Source of the DNA: Faecalibacterium sp. UBA7177
GTDB taxonomy: Bacteria > Bacillota > Clostridia > Oscillospirales > Ruminococcaceae
Direction of reading: 5' to 3'
Length of the DNA: 6,746 nt
Assembly: GCA_002491225.1 (NCBI GenBank)
Contig: DKVN01000121.1
Coordinates: 609 to 7,354 of the forward strand
Shown: positions 1 to 4,305 of the stretch, one piece after another
Layout of the letters: the number at the start of each line of letters is the position of its first letter
Position numbering within the stretch: the first letter of the stretch is position 1
The notes under the pieces: model-generated
Database searches by the model: none
Seen by the model: the letters and a program-made list of their open reading frames with translations, nothing else
Told to the model about the DNA's origin: nothing
Program-made: the position numbers and the translations under genes

Positions 1-118
1 GTATGTGGCCGACGCCGACAGCGTGATCTGCGGCCCCATGCCCGCCAACGACAGGGGCGACCGCCTGGCCTTCGTCTGGAAGGACGGCGCGATTCTGGAA
101 TTGTATCAGGAGGCATAA
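1..118 (+). CDS. C-terminal end of an unidentified protein (5' partial)
   Basis: An open frame enters from the left edge (first complete codon at base 2) and ends at TAA 116-118, giving 38 residues that finish KDGAILELYQEA. Codons end mostly in G or C, like the other genes here, and a strong intrinsic terminator follows within eight bases, so this is very likely the true 3' end of a coding gene. The fragment holds no motif I can assign: it is soluble in character, with acidic and hydrophobic residues alternating near the end and one cysteine in the piece SVICGPMP. Its function cannot be judged from this much sequence. The terminator separates it from the next gene, so shared function is not implied. 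Confidence 0.75.
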   Translation, partial: YVADADSVICGPMPANDRGDRLAFVWKDGAILELYQEA

Positions 119-125
119 ACCTGTG

Positions 126-160
126 GGAGGGGGATCATCGGGATCCCCCTCCAACTTTTT
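126..160 (+). terminator. Rho-independent terminator after the partial gene
   Basis: A perfect 11-bp stem pairs 126-136 (GGAGGGGGATC) with 142-152 (GATCCCCCTCC) around a 5-base loop. It is followed by AAC and five T residues at 156-160. It lies eight bases after the TAA of the upstream gene. Confidence 0.9.
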
Positions 161-186
161 GGGTGGCTGGGGTTGCGCCCGGCGCT

Positions 187-227
187 GCGGAACGGCTCCG
201 GGCGGCACCGCCCGGCTGCCGCGCCGC
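187..227 (+). other. Leader stem-loop before the DUF2871 gene
   Basis: The core stem pairs 198-204 with 209-215 (CCGGGCG/CGCCCGG) around loop GCAC. It is extended by 193-196/218-221 and 187-190/224-227 across small internal loops. No T-tract follows, so it is not a simple terminator. It ends 18 bases before the Shine-Dalgarno sequence. It could be a leader structure or just a by-product of high GC. Confidence 0.35.
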
Positions 228-245
228 GGGATCAGAATTTGACTG

Positions 246-251
246 AGGAGG
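246..251 (+). promoter_or_regulatory. Ribosome binding site that fixes the DUF2871 start
   Basis: AGGAGG lies eight bases before ATG 260. The frame is open upstream to a TTG at 173, but no Shine-Dalgarno precedes that codon. The intervening 29 codons would encode an Arg/Pro-rich stretch over the leader stem-loop, so the start at 260 is preferred. Confidence 0.8.
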
Positions 252-259
252 AATCCACC

Positions 260-679
260 ATGAAACGCTACATGAACACCGCCCTGCTCTACGCCCTGTT
301 GGCCATGGCGGGGGGTGTCTTTTACCGGGAGTTCACCAAGTTCAGCGGCTTTGCCGCCAAAACCGCCCTCTCGGTGGTGCATACCCACTACTTTTTGCTG
401 GGGATGGTGCTTTTTCTGCTGCTGGCGCTGCTGGAAAAGAGCCTCACCTTTACCGGGCCCAAAACCGGGCGGGTGCTGGTGTTCTACCACGTTGGGCTCA
501 ACCTGACCGCCGCGCTGCTGCTGGTGCGCGGGGTGGCCCAGGTGCGGGGCCTCGCGCTCAGCGCCGGGGCGAACGCGGCGGTCTCCGGCATCGCCGGGAT
601 CGGCCACATCCTGCTGGGGGTCAGCCTGGCGCTGTTGCTGCTGCAAATTCGCCGCAGCGCGCTGGCCGCCCAGGCGTAG
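260..679 (+). CDS. DUF2871-family four-helix membrane protein
   Basis: The 139-residue protein is almost entirely hydrophobic, with four predicted membrane helices at about residues 5-22, 37-58, 71-92 and 106-130 and a short basic tail (QIRRS). The opening NTALLYALLAMAGGVFYREF, the HTHYFLLGM segment and the late SGIAGIGHILLG segment match what I recall of the DUF2871 family of Firmicutes, whose function is unknown. Full family length appears present. Histidines sit in or at the ends of three helices: H41 and H43 in the second, H77 in the third, H116 in the fourth. This suggests a possible heme or metal site, which is inference only. There is no signal peptide beyond the first helix. The gene stands alone between a terminator and the spoIIID promoter region. 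A run of six T at 699-704 follows the stop, but I see no good hairpin before it. Confidence 0.85.
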   Translation: MKRYMNTALLYALLAMAGGVFYREFTKFSGFAAKTALSVVHTHYFLLGMVLFLLLALLEKSLTFTGPKTGRVLVFYHVGLNLTAALLLVRGVAQVRGLALSAGANAAVSGIAGIGHILLGVSLALLLLQIRRSALAAQA

Positions 680-705
680 AGCGGCGCTGGCATCCCCCTT
701 TTTTC

Positions 706-734
706 GCATAGTTCCTCCCTTTGGCGCATAGGCT
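706..734 (+). promoter_or_regulatory. Candidate sigma-E-type promoter of spoIIID
   Basis: GCATAGT at 706-712 resembles the sigma-E -35 (KMATATT). CATAGGCT at 727-734 resembles the -10 (CATACAHT, six of eight). The spacer of 14 bases is the expected length. Transcription would start near 741, about 80 bases before the spoIIID ATG. In Bacillus subtilis spoIIID is transcribed by sigma-E in the mother cell, so the match fits known biology. The consensus is from memory, and the two CGCATAG copies exactly 20 bases apart (705-711, 725-731) could instead be a repressor site. Confidence 0.5.
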
Positions 735-744
735 TTAGAAGCAT

Positions 745-807
745 TGCAAACGCGCCGCGGCACGCTTTGGGCGCGCCTGGAACCTTTGCGCGCCGCGGGC
801 CTTTGCA
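745..807 (+). other. spoIIID leader stem-loop abutting the Shine-Dalgarno
   Basis: TGCAAA 745-750 pairs with TTTGCA 802-807, and CCGCGG 755-760 pairs with CCGCGG 793-798. CGCGC 772-776 pairs with GCGCG 788-792 around an 11-base loop. The right arm ends two bases before the AGGAGG at 809-814. No T-tract follows. It would form in a transcript starting near 741. Confidence 0.4.
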
Positions 808-822
808 CAGGAGGAATGGCGT

Positions 823-1083
823 ATGAAGGGCAACCCCGAGGAGCGGGCCGTGCGGCTGGGGGAGTACATTGTGGAGCACGCCGCCACCGTGCGCGGCGCG
901 GCGCGCGCCTTTGGCATCAGCAAATCGACCGTGCACAAGGACGTCACCTGCCGATTGCGGCAGCTGAACCCCGCGCTCTGCGGACAGGTGCAGCAGGTGC
1001 TGCGCCGCAACAAGGCCGAGCGGCACCTGCGCGGCGGGGCCGCCACCCAGCAGAAGTACGCGCGCAGCGGACGCGGGCGCTGA
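823..1083 (+). CDS. spoIIID: SpoIIID family sporulation transcription regulator
   Basis: This small DNA-binding protein is known in Bacillus to activate and repress many mother-cell genes during endospore formation, after sigma-E and before sigma-K. The 86 residues align along their whole length with the family (about 80-95 residues). GEYIVEH is at 13-19, the helix-turn-helix spans about 22-44 with the hallmark GISKSTVHKD at 31-40, and the late basic motif RHLRGG at 67-72 is followed by ATQQKY at 74-79. The C-terminal segment is very basic, as expected for the second DNA contact of the family. The start is fixed by AGGAGG at 809-814, eight bases upstream. A sigma-E-like promoter precedes it and a hairpin follows it, so it appears to be transcribed alone. 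Its neighbours here are a DUF2871 protein and dCMP deaminase, not the spoIID/spoIIQ genes near it in Bacillus. Confidence 0.95.
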   Translation: MKGNPEERAVRLGEYIVEHAATVRGAARAFGISKSTVHKDVTCRLRQLNPALCGQVQQVLRRNKAERHLRGGAATQQKYARSGRGR

Positions 1084-1122
1084 AACGGCGCGGACAGCCC
1101 GCGCGCAAAAAAACTTGCACAA

Positions 1123-1160
1123 AACGCCCCGCACCGGTGGAAACCGGGCGGGGCGTTGTT
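1123..1160 (+). terminator. Terminator-like hairpin after spoIIID
   Basis: AACGCCCCGC 1123-1132 pairs perfectly with GCGGGGCGTT 1148-1157. An inner CCGG/CCGG helix (1134-1137/1144-1147) closes on loop TGGAAA. On the plus strand only TTGTT follows, a weak U-tract. The flanking A-runs at 1107-1113 and 1121-1124 would give better U-tracts on the minus strand, so the hairpin may be bidirectional. Confidence 0.65.
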
Positions 1161-1167
1161 GTATAAT
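1138..1167 (+). promoter_or_regulatory. Candidate sigma-A-type promoter for comEB
   Basis: A perfect TATAAT at 1162-1167 is preceded, across an 18-base spacer, by TGGAAA at 1138-1143 (four of six to TTGACA). Transcription would start near 1174 and leave a leader of about 95 bases. The -35 hexamer is exactly the loop of the spoIIID terminator hairpin. The -10 is convincing in such GC-rich DNA; the -35 is less so. Confidence 0.55.
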
Positions 1168-1188
1168 AGAGGCAGATAAAAAAGCATC

Positions 1189-1238
1189 GCAGCGGGCCGC
1201 GGGCGGCGCAACAAGGCCCACATGCCGCCGCGGCCTGC
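1189..1238 (+). other. Long GC-rich leader stem-loop before comEB
   Basis: Three helices stack. GCA 1189-1191 pairs with TGC 1236-1238, GGCCGCGG 1195-1202 with CCGCGGCC 1228-1235, and CGGC 1204-1207 with GCCG 1224-1227. There is a 3-base and a 1-base bulge on the left side and a 16-base loop. No T-tract follows, so it is not an intrinsic terminator. It lies 16 bases before the Shine-Dalgarno. Confidence 0.4.
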
Positions 1239-1254
1239 TACACCCCGAAGGATG

Positions 1255-1262
1255 AAAGGAGG
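1255..1262 (+). promoter_or_regulatory. Ribosome binding site that fixes the comEB start
   Basis: AAAGGAGG lies seven bases before ATG 1270. Upstream in-frame ATGs at 1222 and 1252 have no such site. The one at 1222 falls within the leader stem-loop, and its extra 16 residues (Pro/Arg-rich) are not expected in the family. Confidence 0.85.
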
Positions 1263-1269
1263 CACGCGG

Positions 1270-1749
1270 ATGAAACGCACCGGTTACCTGCACTGGGACG
1301 AGTATTTTATGGGCATCGCCCTGCTGACCGCCCAGCGCAGCAAGGACCCCAACAGCCAGGTGGGGGCCTGCATCGTGAGTGAGGAGAACAAGATCCTCTC
1401 GCTGGGCTACAACGGCATGCCGATTGGCTGCAGCGACGACGAGATGCCCTGGGACCGCGAGGGCGAGCCCCTCAACACCAAGTACATGTATGTCTGCCAC
1501 GCCGAGCTGAACGCCATCCTCAACAACGCCCACGGCAGCCTCAAGGGGGCACGGGTGTATGTGACCCTCTTTCCCTGCAACGAGTGCGCCAAGGCGATCA
1601 TCCAGAGCGGCATTTCGAAGATCATCTACCTCTCGGACAAATACCACGACACCCCCATCAGCATCGCCAGCCGGCGGCTGCTGAAAACCGCGGGGGTGGA
1701 GTTTGTGCCCTACGAGCCCACCGGGCGCAGGCTCTCGCTGAGCCTGTAG
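1270..1749 (+). CDS. comEB: Deoxycytidylate (dCMP) deaminase, ComEB family
   Basis: This zinc-dependent cytosolic enzyme converts dCMP to dUMP, the precursor for thymidylate synthesis. The 159-residue protein carries the full cytidine/deoxycytidylate deaminase signature: CHAE at 76-79 (H77 binds zinc, E79 is the proton shuttle) and PCNEC at 102-106 (C103 and C106 bind zinc). The substrate-side segment GYNGMPIGCSDD at 46-57 is typical of dCMP deaminases rather than of tRNA adenosine or guanine deaminases. The N-terminal WDEYFMGIALLTAQRSKDP also fits, and the length is normal. In Bacillus subtilis the homologue lies in the comE locus, but competence does not require it, and nothing here suggests a DNA-uptake role. 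It has its own candidate promoter and a terminator-like hairpin at its end. Followed by udk, it makes a small pyrimidine-metabolism pair. Confidence 0.95.
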   Translation: MKRTGYLHWDEYFMGIALLTAQRSKDPNSQVGACIVSEENKILSLGYNGMPIGCSDDEMPWDREGEPLNTKYMYVCHAELNAILNNAHGSLKGARVYVTLFPCNECAKAIIQSGISKIIYLSDKYHDTPISIASRRLLKTAGVEFVPYEPTGRRLSLSL

Positions 1750-1762
1750 TCCTGCGTTTTTT
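1726..1762 (+). terminator. Possible terminator overlapping the comEB stop codon
   Basis: CGCAGG 1726-1731 pairs with CCTGCG 1751-1756, which runs directly into six T at 1757-1762. A competing 7-bp stem, CAGGCTC 1728-1734 with GAGCCTG 1740-1746, lies within it. The stop codon TAG 1747-1749 is inside the loop. Ribosomes ending comEB would cover the hairpin, so efficiency may depend on translation. Confidence 0.45.
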
Positions 1763-1770
1763 GGCATCAC

Positions 1771-1846
1771 TGCACAAAAGCTGCCGGGCGGCTTTGTGCA
1801 GGATTGCCCCTGTTGTTGCCGGGCGGGCCGCATTGCTCCGCCCGGC
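1771..1846 (+). other. Two tandem stem-loops in the comEB-udk gap
   Basis: First hairpin: TGCACAAA 1771-1778 pairs with TTTGTGCA 1793-1800, capped by GCTGC/GCGGC (1780-1784/1788-1792), with one bulged A. Second hairpin: GCCGGGCGG 1818-1826 pairs with CCGCCCGGC 1838-1846 around an 11-base loop. The nonamer GCCGGGCGG also occurs in the first hairpin at 1783-1791. Neither has a T-tract. I see no clear promoter in this 163-base gap. Confidence 0.45.
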
Positions 1847-1897
1847 GGTTGCGGACAAGCCCGCGCCCCGCCCCAATCCGGGGCGGCGGGGGCCAAA

Positions 1898-1905
1898 AAG
1901 GAGGA
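1898..1905 (+). promoter_or_regulatory. Ribosome binding site that fixes the udk start
   Basis: AAGGAGGA lies seven bases before ATG 1913. The frame stays open upstream to ATG 1796, but those 39 codons span the leader hairpins and encode a Cys/Pro/Gly-rich stretch unlike any uridine kinase, so ATG 1913 is chosen. Confidence 0.85.
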
Positions 1906-1912
1906 GACGGCG

Positions 1913-2551
1913 ATGGATACGATCGTGATCGGGGTTGCGGGGGGCACCGGCAGCGGCAAGACCACCCTGGCCCGGCGGCTGCGGGAGCAGTTTGGCGAGC
2001 ACGAGGTGACCGTGCTGAACCACGACAGCTACTATAAGCGCCACGACGAGATGCCCTATGAGGAGCGGTGCCTCTTAAACTACGACCATCCGGACGCCTT
2101 TGACACCGACCTGATGGTGGAGCATCTGCGGATGCTGAAGGCCGGGCAGCCGGTCGAGTGCCCCACCTACGACTACACCATTCACAACCGGGCCAGGGAG
2201 ACGGTGACCCTGCAGCCCGCGCCGGTGATCCTGGTGGAGGGGATTTTGATCTTTACCAGCCCGGAGCTGTGCAGCGAGATGGACATCAAGGTATTTGTGG
2301 ACACCGACGCCGACGTGCGGATTTTGCGGCGGATCATCCGGGACGTGAAAAAGCGGGGCCGCACCCTCGACAGCGTGGTGGCCCAGTATCTGACCACCGT
2401 GAAGCCGATGCACGAGCAGTTTGTCGAGCCGAGCAAGCGCAAGGCCGACCTCATCATTCCGCAGGGCGGCAAGAACGAGGTGGCGCTTGAGATGCTGATC
2501 CAGCGGGTGGCCGCCCATCTGAACGGCAGCAGCCAGCCGCGCAGCGGCTGA
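1913..2551 (+). CDS. udk: Uridine kinase (uridine/cytidine salvage)
   Basis: This cytosolic pyrimidine-salvage kinase phosphorylates uridine to UMP and cytidine to CMP. The 212-residue length equals the classical bacterial Udk (about 210). In order it shows the P-loop GGTGSGKT at 10-17, HDSYYK at 37-42, NYDHPDAFD at 56-64, the nucleoside-site segment YDYTIHNR at 86-93, VEGILIF at 108-114, the Arg-rich lid region RRIIRDVKKRGR at 139-150, and the C-terminal VKPMHEQFVEPSKRKADLII at 163-182. All family hallmarks I know are intact. It sits 163 bases after comEB, with a likely terminator between, so the two may be separate transcripts despite related roles. It ends into a strong terminator shared with the convergent glgA. 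Phosphoribulokinase shares the fold, but the DSYYK and YDYTIHNR motifs favour Udk. Confidence 0.95.
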   Translation: MDTIVIGVAGGTGSGKTTLARRLREQFGEHEVTVLNHDSYYKRHDEMPYEERCLLNYDHPDAFDTDLMVEHLRMLKAGQPVECPTYDYTIHNRARETVTLQPAPVILVEGILIFTSPELCSEMDIKVFVDTDADVRILRRIIRDVKKRGRTLDSVVAQYLTTVKPMHEQFVEPSKRKADLIIPQGGKNEVALEMLIQRVAAHLNGSSQPRSG

Positions 2552-2628
2552 ACCGCCCTTGCCGCGCCCTCATTCGGCAACCTGTCCAAAACCGCCGCAC
2601 CTATATACAGCATAACGCCCAAACCGCC

Positions 2629-2675
2629 GCGCGGGGCCCTGACCTTACGGTCAGGGCCCCGCGCCGTTTTGTCTG
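2629..2675 (+). terminator. Strong terminator between convergent udk and glgA
   Basis: A perfect 16-bp stem pairs 2629-2644 with 2649-2664 (GCGCGGGGCCCTGACC and its complement) around loop TTAC. CCGTTTTG follows on the plus strand, with TGTTGTTTTT further on. It ends 32 bases past the glgA stop, so it can also serve glgA on the minus strand, where the U-tract is weaker (GGCGGTTTGGGCG). Confidence 0.9.
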
Positions 2676-2696
2676 TGTTGTTTTTCAGGCCCCTGC

Positions 2697-4115
2697 TCAC
2701 CAGAGCCCGCTCACCTGCTCGTACATCTCCTTGTAGCGCTCGGCCGAGACGCCCCAGCTGAAATCGCAGCGCATCGCGCGCTCGACCAGCACCGGCCAGC
2801 CCTCCTTCTGCCAGTAGCCCTCGTTGGCGCGGCGGCAGGCCTCGTAGAGGTCGTGCGCGCTGTACTGGCTGAAGGTGAAGCCGTTGCCCTGGCCGTCGCC
2901 CGAGTCGTGGATCGAATCCCGCAGGCCGCCGGTCTCCCGGACGATGGGGATGGTGCCGTAGCGGCAGGCCACCATCTGGGCCAGGCCGCAGGGCTCGCTC
3001 TTGGAGGGCATCAGGAAGAGGTCCGCCCCGGCGTAGATCTTGCGGGCCAGCGGCGGCACAAACCCGATATAGACCCCCACCCGGCCGGGATGCCGGGCCG
3101 CAAGGTCGGAGAAGAAGGCCTCGTAGGCGTACTCGCCGTTGCCCAGGATCACCAGCTGCATGCCGAGATCCACCAGCCCCTCGGCCACGCTGCGCACCAG
3201 GTCGACCCCCTTGTGGCCGACCAGACGGGTGACCATCGCGATGACCGGGCTCTCGTCCTGATGCAGGCCGAACTGCTCCCGCAGGGCCTTTTTGCAGATG
3301 GGCTTGCCCTCCTTGAAGGTCTTGGCGTCGAAGTGCGCCTCGATGTTGGGGTCGGTGGCGGGGTCGTAGCCGATGGTGTCGATGCCGTTGAGGATGCCGC
3401 ACAGCTTATACTGCTTCTGGCGCAGCAGGCCGTCCAGCCCGTGGCTGAACCAGGGGTCGAGGATCTCGCCCGCGTAGGTGGGGCTGACCGTGCTGATCCG
3501 GTCGCAGCATTCAAACGCGCCCTTCATGAAGTTGGCGCAGCCGTCGTACTCGACCACATGGGCGTCCCGGCGGCCGATGCCGCAGGTGTCCTCGAGGATC
3601 TCGAGCCCGTACTTGCCCTGGTACTGGATGTTGTGGATGGTGAAGACCGTCTTGATGCGGCTGAACTTGTCCAGATGCCGGTAATACAGGTTGAGGTAGA
3701 CCGGCACGAGGGCGGTCTGCCAGTCGTTGCAGTTGATGACATCGGGCGCGAACTCGGTGTAGAAGAGCATCTCGAGGCAGGCGCGGCTGAAGAAGGCGAA
3801 CCGCTCGCCGTCGTCGTAAAAGCCGTAGAGGCTGCCCCGCTTGAAGTAGTACTCGTTGTCCAGGAAGTAATAGGTAACGCCGTCCCGCTGGCAGGTGAAC
3901 AGGCCGCAGTACTGGCTGCGCCAGCCCACCGGCACGCTGAAGTTGGTGATATAGGTCAGCTCATCCCGGAATTTCATGGTGCCGTAGAGCGGCAGCACCA
4001 CCCGGCAGTCGACCCCGGCCTTGACCAGCGCCTGGGGCAGGCTGCCCGCCACATCTCCAAGGCCGCCGGAGGCGCAGAAAGGGTTGCCCTCGCTGGCGCA
4101 GAACAGAACATTCAT
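2697..4115 (-). CDS. glgA: Glycogen synthase (ADP-glucose dependent)
   Basis: GlgA transfers glucose from ADP-glucose to the growing alpha-1,4-glucan chain (GT5 family, GT-B fold, cytosol). The 472 residues match the family length. Visible landmarks: the N-terminal nucleotide-sugar loop SGGLGDVAGSLP at 16-27; CNDWQTALVP at 129-138; HNIQYQG at 161-167; the domain-linker segment NGID at 243-246; TRLVGHKG at 296-303 with R297 and K302 as the phosphate-contacting pair; and SKSEPCGLAQ at 371-380 with the conserved E374. One oddity is that the KTGGL motif of the Escherichia coli enzyme reads ASGGL here, with alanine (A15) in place of the lysine. The start is fixed by AAAGGAGG eight bases upstream. 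It is the last gene of the glgC-glgD-glgA cluster, 190 bases after glgD, and converges on udk. Confidence 0.95.
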   Translation of the reverse strand: MNVLFCASEGNPFCASGGLGDVAGSLPQALVKAGVDCRVVLPLYGTMKFRDELTYITNFSVPVGWRSQYCGLFTCQRDGVTYYFLDNEYYFKRGSLYGFYDDGERFAFFSRACLEMLFYTEFAPDVINCNDWQTALVPVYLNLYYRHLDKFSRIKTVFTIHNIQYQGKYGLEILEDTCGIGRRDAHVVEYDGCANFMKGAFECCDRISTVSPTYAGEILDPWFSHGLDGLLRQKQYKLCGILNGIDTIGYDPATDPNIEAHFDAKTFKEGKPICKKALREQFGLHQDESPVIAMVTRLVGHKGVDLVRSVAEGLVDLGMQLVILGNGEYAYEAFFSDLAARHPGRVGVYIGFVPPLARKIYAGADLFLMPSKSEPCGLAQMVACRYGTIPIVRETGGLRDSIHDSGDGQGNGFTFSQYSAHDLYEACRRANEGYWQKEGWPVLVERAMRCDFSWGVSAERYKEMYEQVSGLW

Positions 4116-4123
4116 GGGGTTAT

Positions 4124-4131
4124 CCTCCTTT
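4124..4131 (-). promoter_or_regulatory. Ribosome binding site of glgA
   Basis: The minus strand reads AAAGGAGG here, eight bases before the glgA ATG (4115-4113). This is a strong independent site, consistent with initiation not coupled to glgD. Confidence 0.8.
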
Positions 4132-4176
4132 TTCGTACCGGCCTGCCCGCCCGGCGCTTTTTCCGATTACAGGGCC

Positions 4177-4268
4177 CCGCCCCCTGCCAAAACGGGGGGC
4201 GGCGGCCCGGCCGCAAAGCCGGGGGACAGGTTCGGGAAAGGGGCGGGAGCCGGCATAGCTCCCGCCCC
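4177..4268 (-). other. Three GC-rich stem-loops between glgD and glgA
   Basis: In the order transcribed on the minus strand: an 11-bp perfect stem, 4240-4250 with 4258-4268 (GGGGCGGGAGC), 7-base loop; a 6-bp stem, 4206-4211 with 4218-4223; and an 8-bp stem, 4177-4184 with 4195-4202, 10-base loop. The first begins 37 bases after the glgD stop and is followed by only TTTCCC, so it is at best a weak terminator. They may partly terminate or stabilise the glgCD message. Confidence 0.5.
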
Positions 4269-4305
4269 AGCGAACGGATGCCGCCGGGGAGAGGGCGGCC
4301 CGCCG

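Noticed and set aside
173..259. N-terminal extension of the DUF2871 protein from TTG 173
   Set aside because: No ribosome site precedes it, the residues are Arg/Pro-rich, and AGGAGG plus ATG 260 gives a start that matches the family.
665..704. Terminator after the DUF2871 gene ending in six T (699-704)
   Set aside because: The only inverted repeat (665-669 with 681-685) is 5 bp long and 13 bases from the T-run. It is too weak and distant to call.
484..1965. A 493-codon minus-strand open frame
   Set aside because: It runs antisense across the DUF2871 gene, spoIIID, comEB and the start of udk, as well as their signals. Its composition is low-complexity Pro/Ala/Arg, and the plus-strand genes explain the same bases with clear family matches.
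4141..4171. Possible glgA promoter with TGTAAT (4171-4166, minus strand) as -10
   Set aside because: No acceptable -35 at 16-18 bases; the nearest TTGGCA is only 13 bases away, so the pair is not credible.
187..4268. A dispersed intergenic repeat family based on CCGGGCGG (198, 1784, 1819 and complements)
   Set aside because: Such 8-9-mers are expected by chance at this GC, and one complement also occurs inside glgD (near 5318). There is no conserved flanking sequence to support a mobile or REP-like element.
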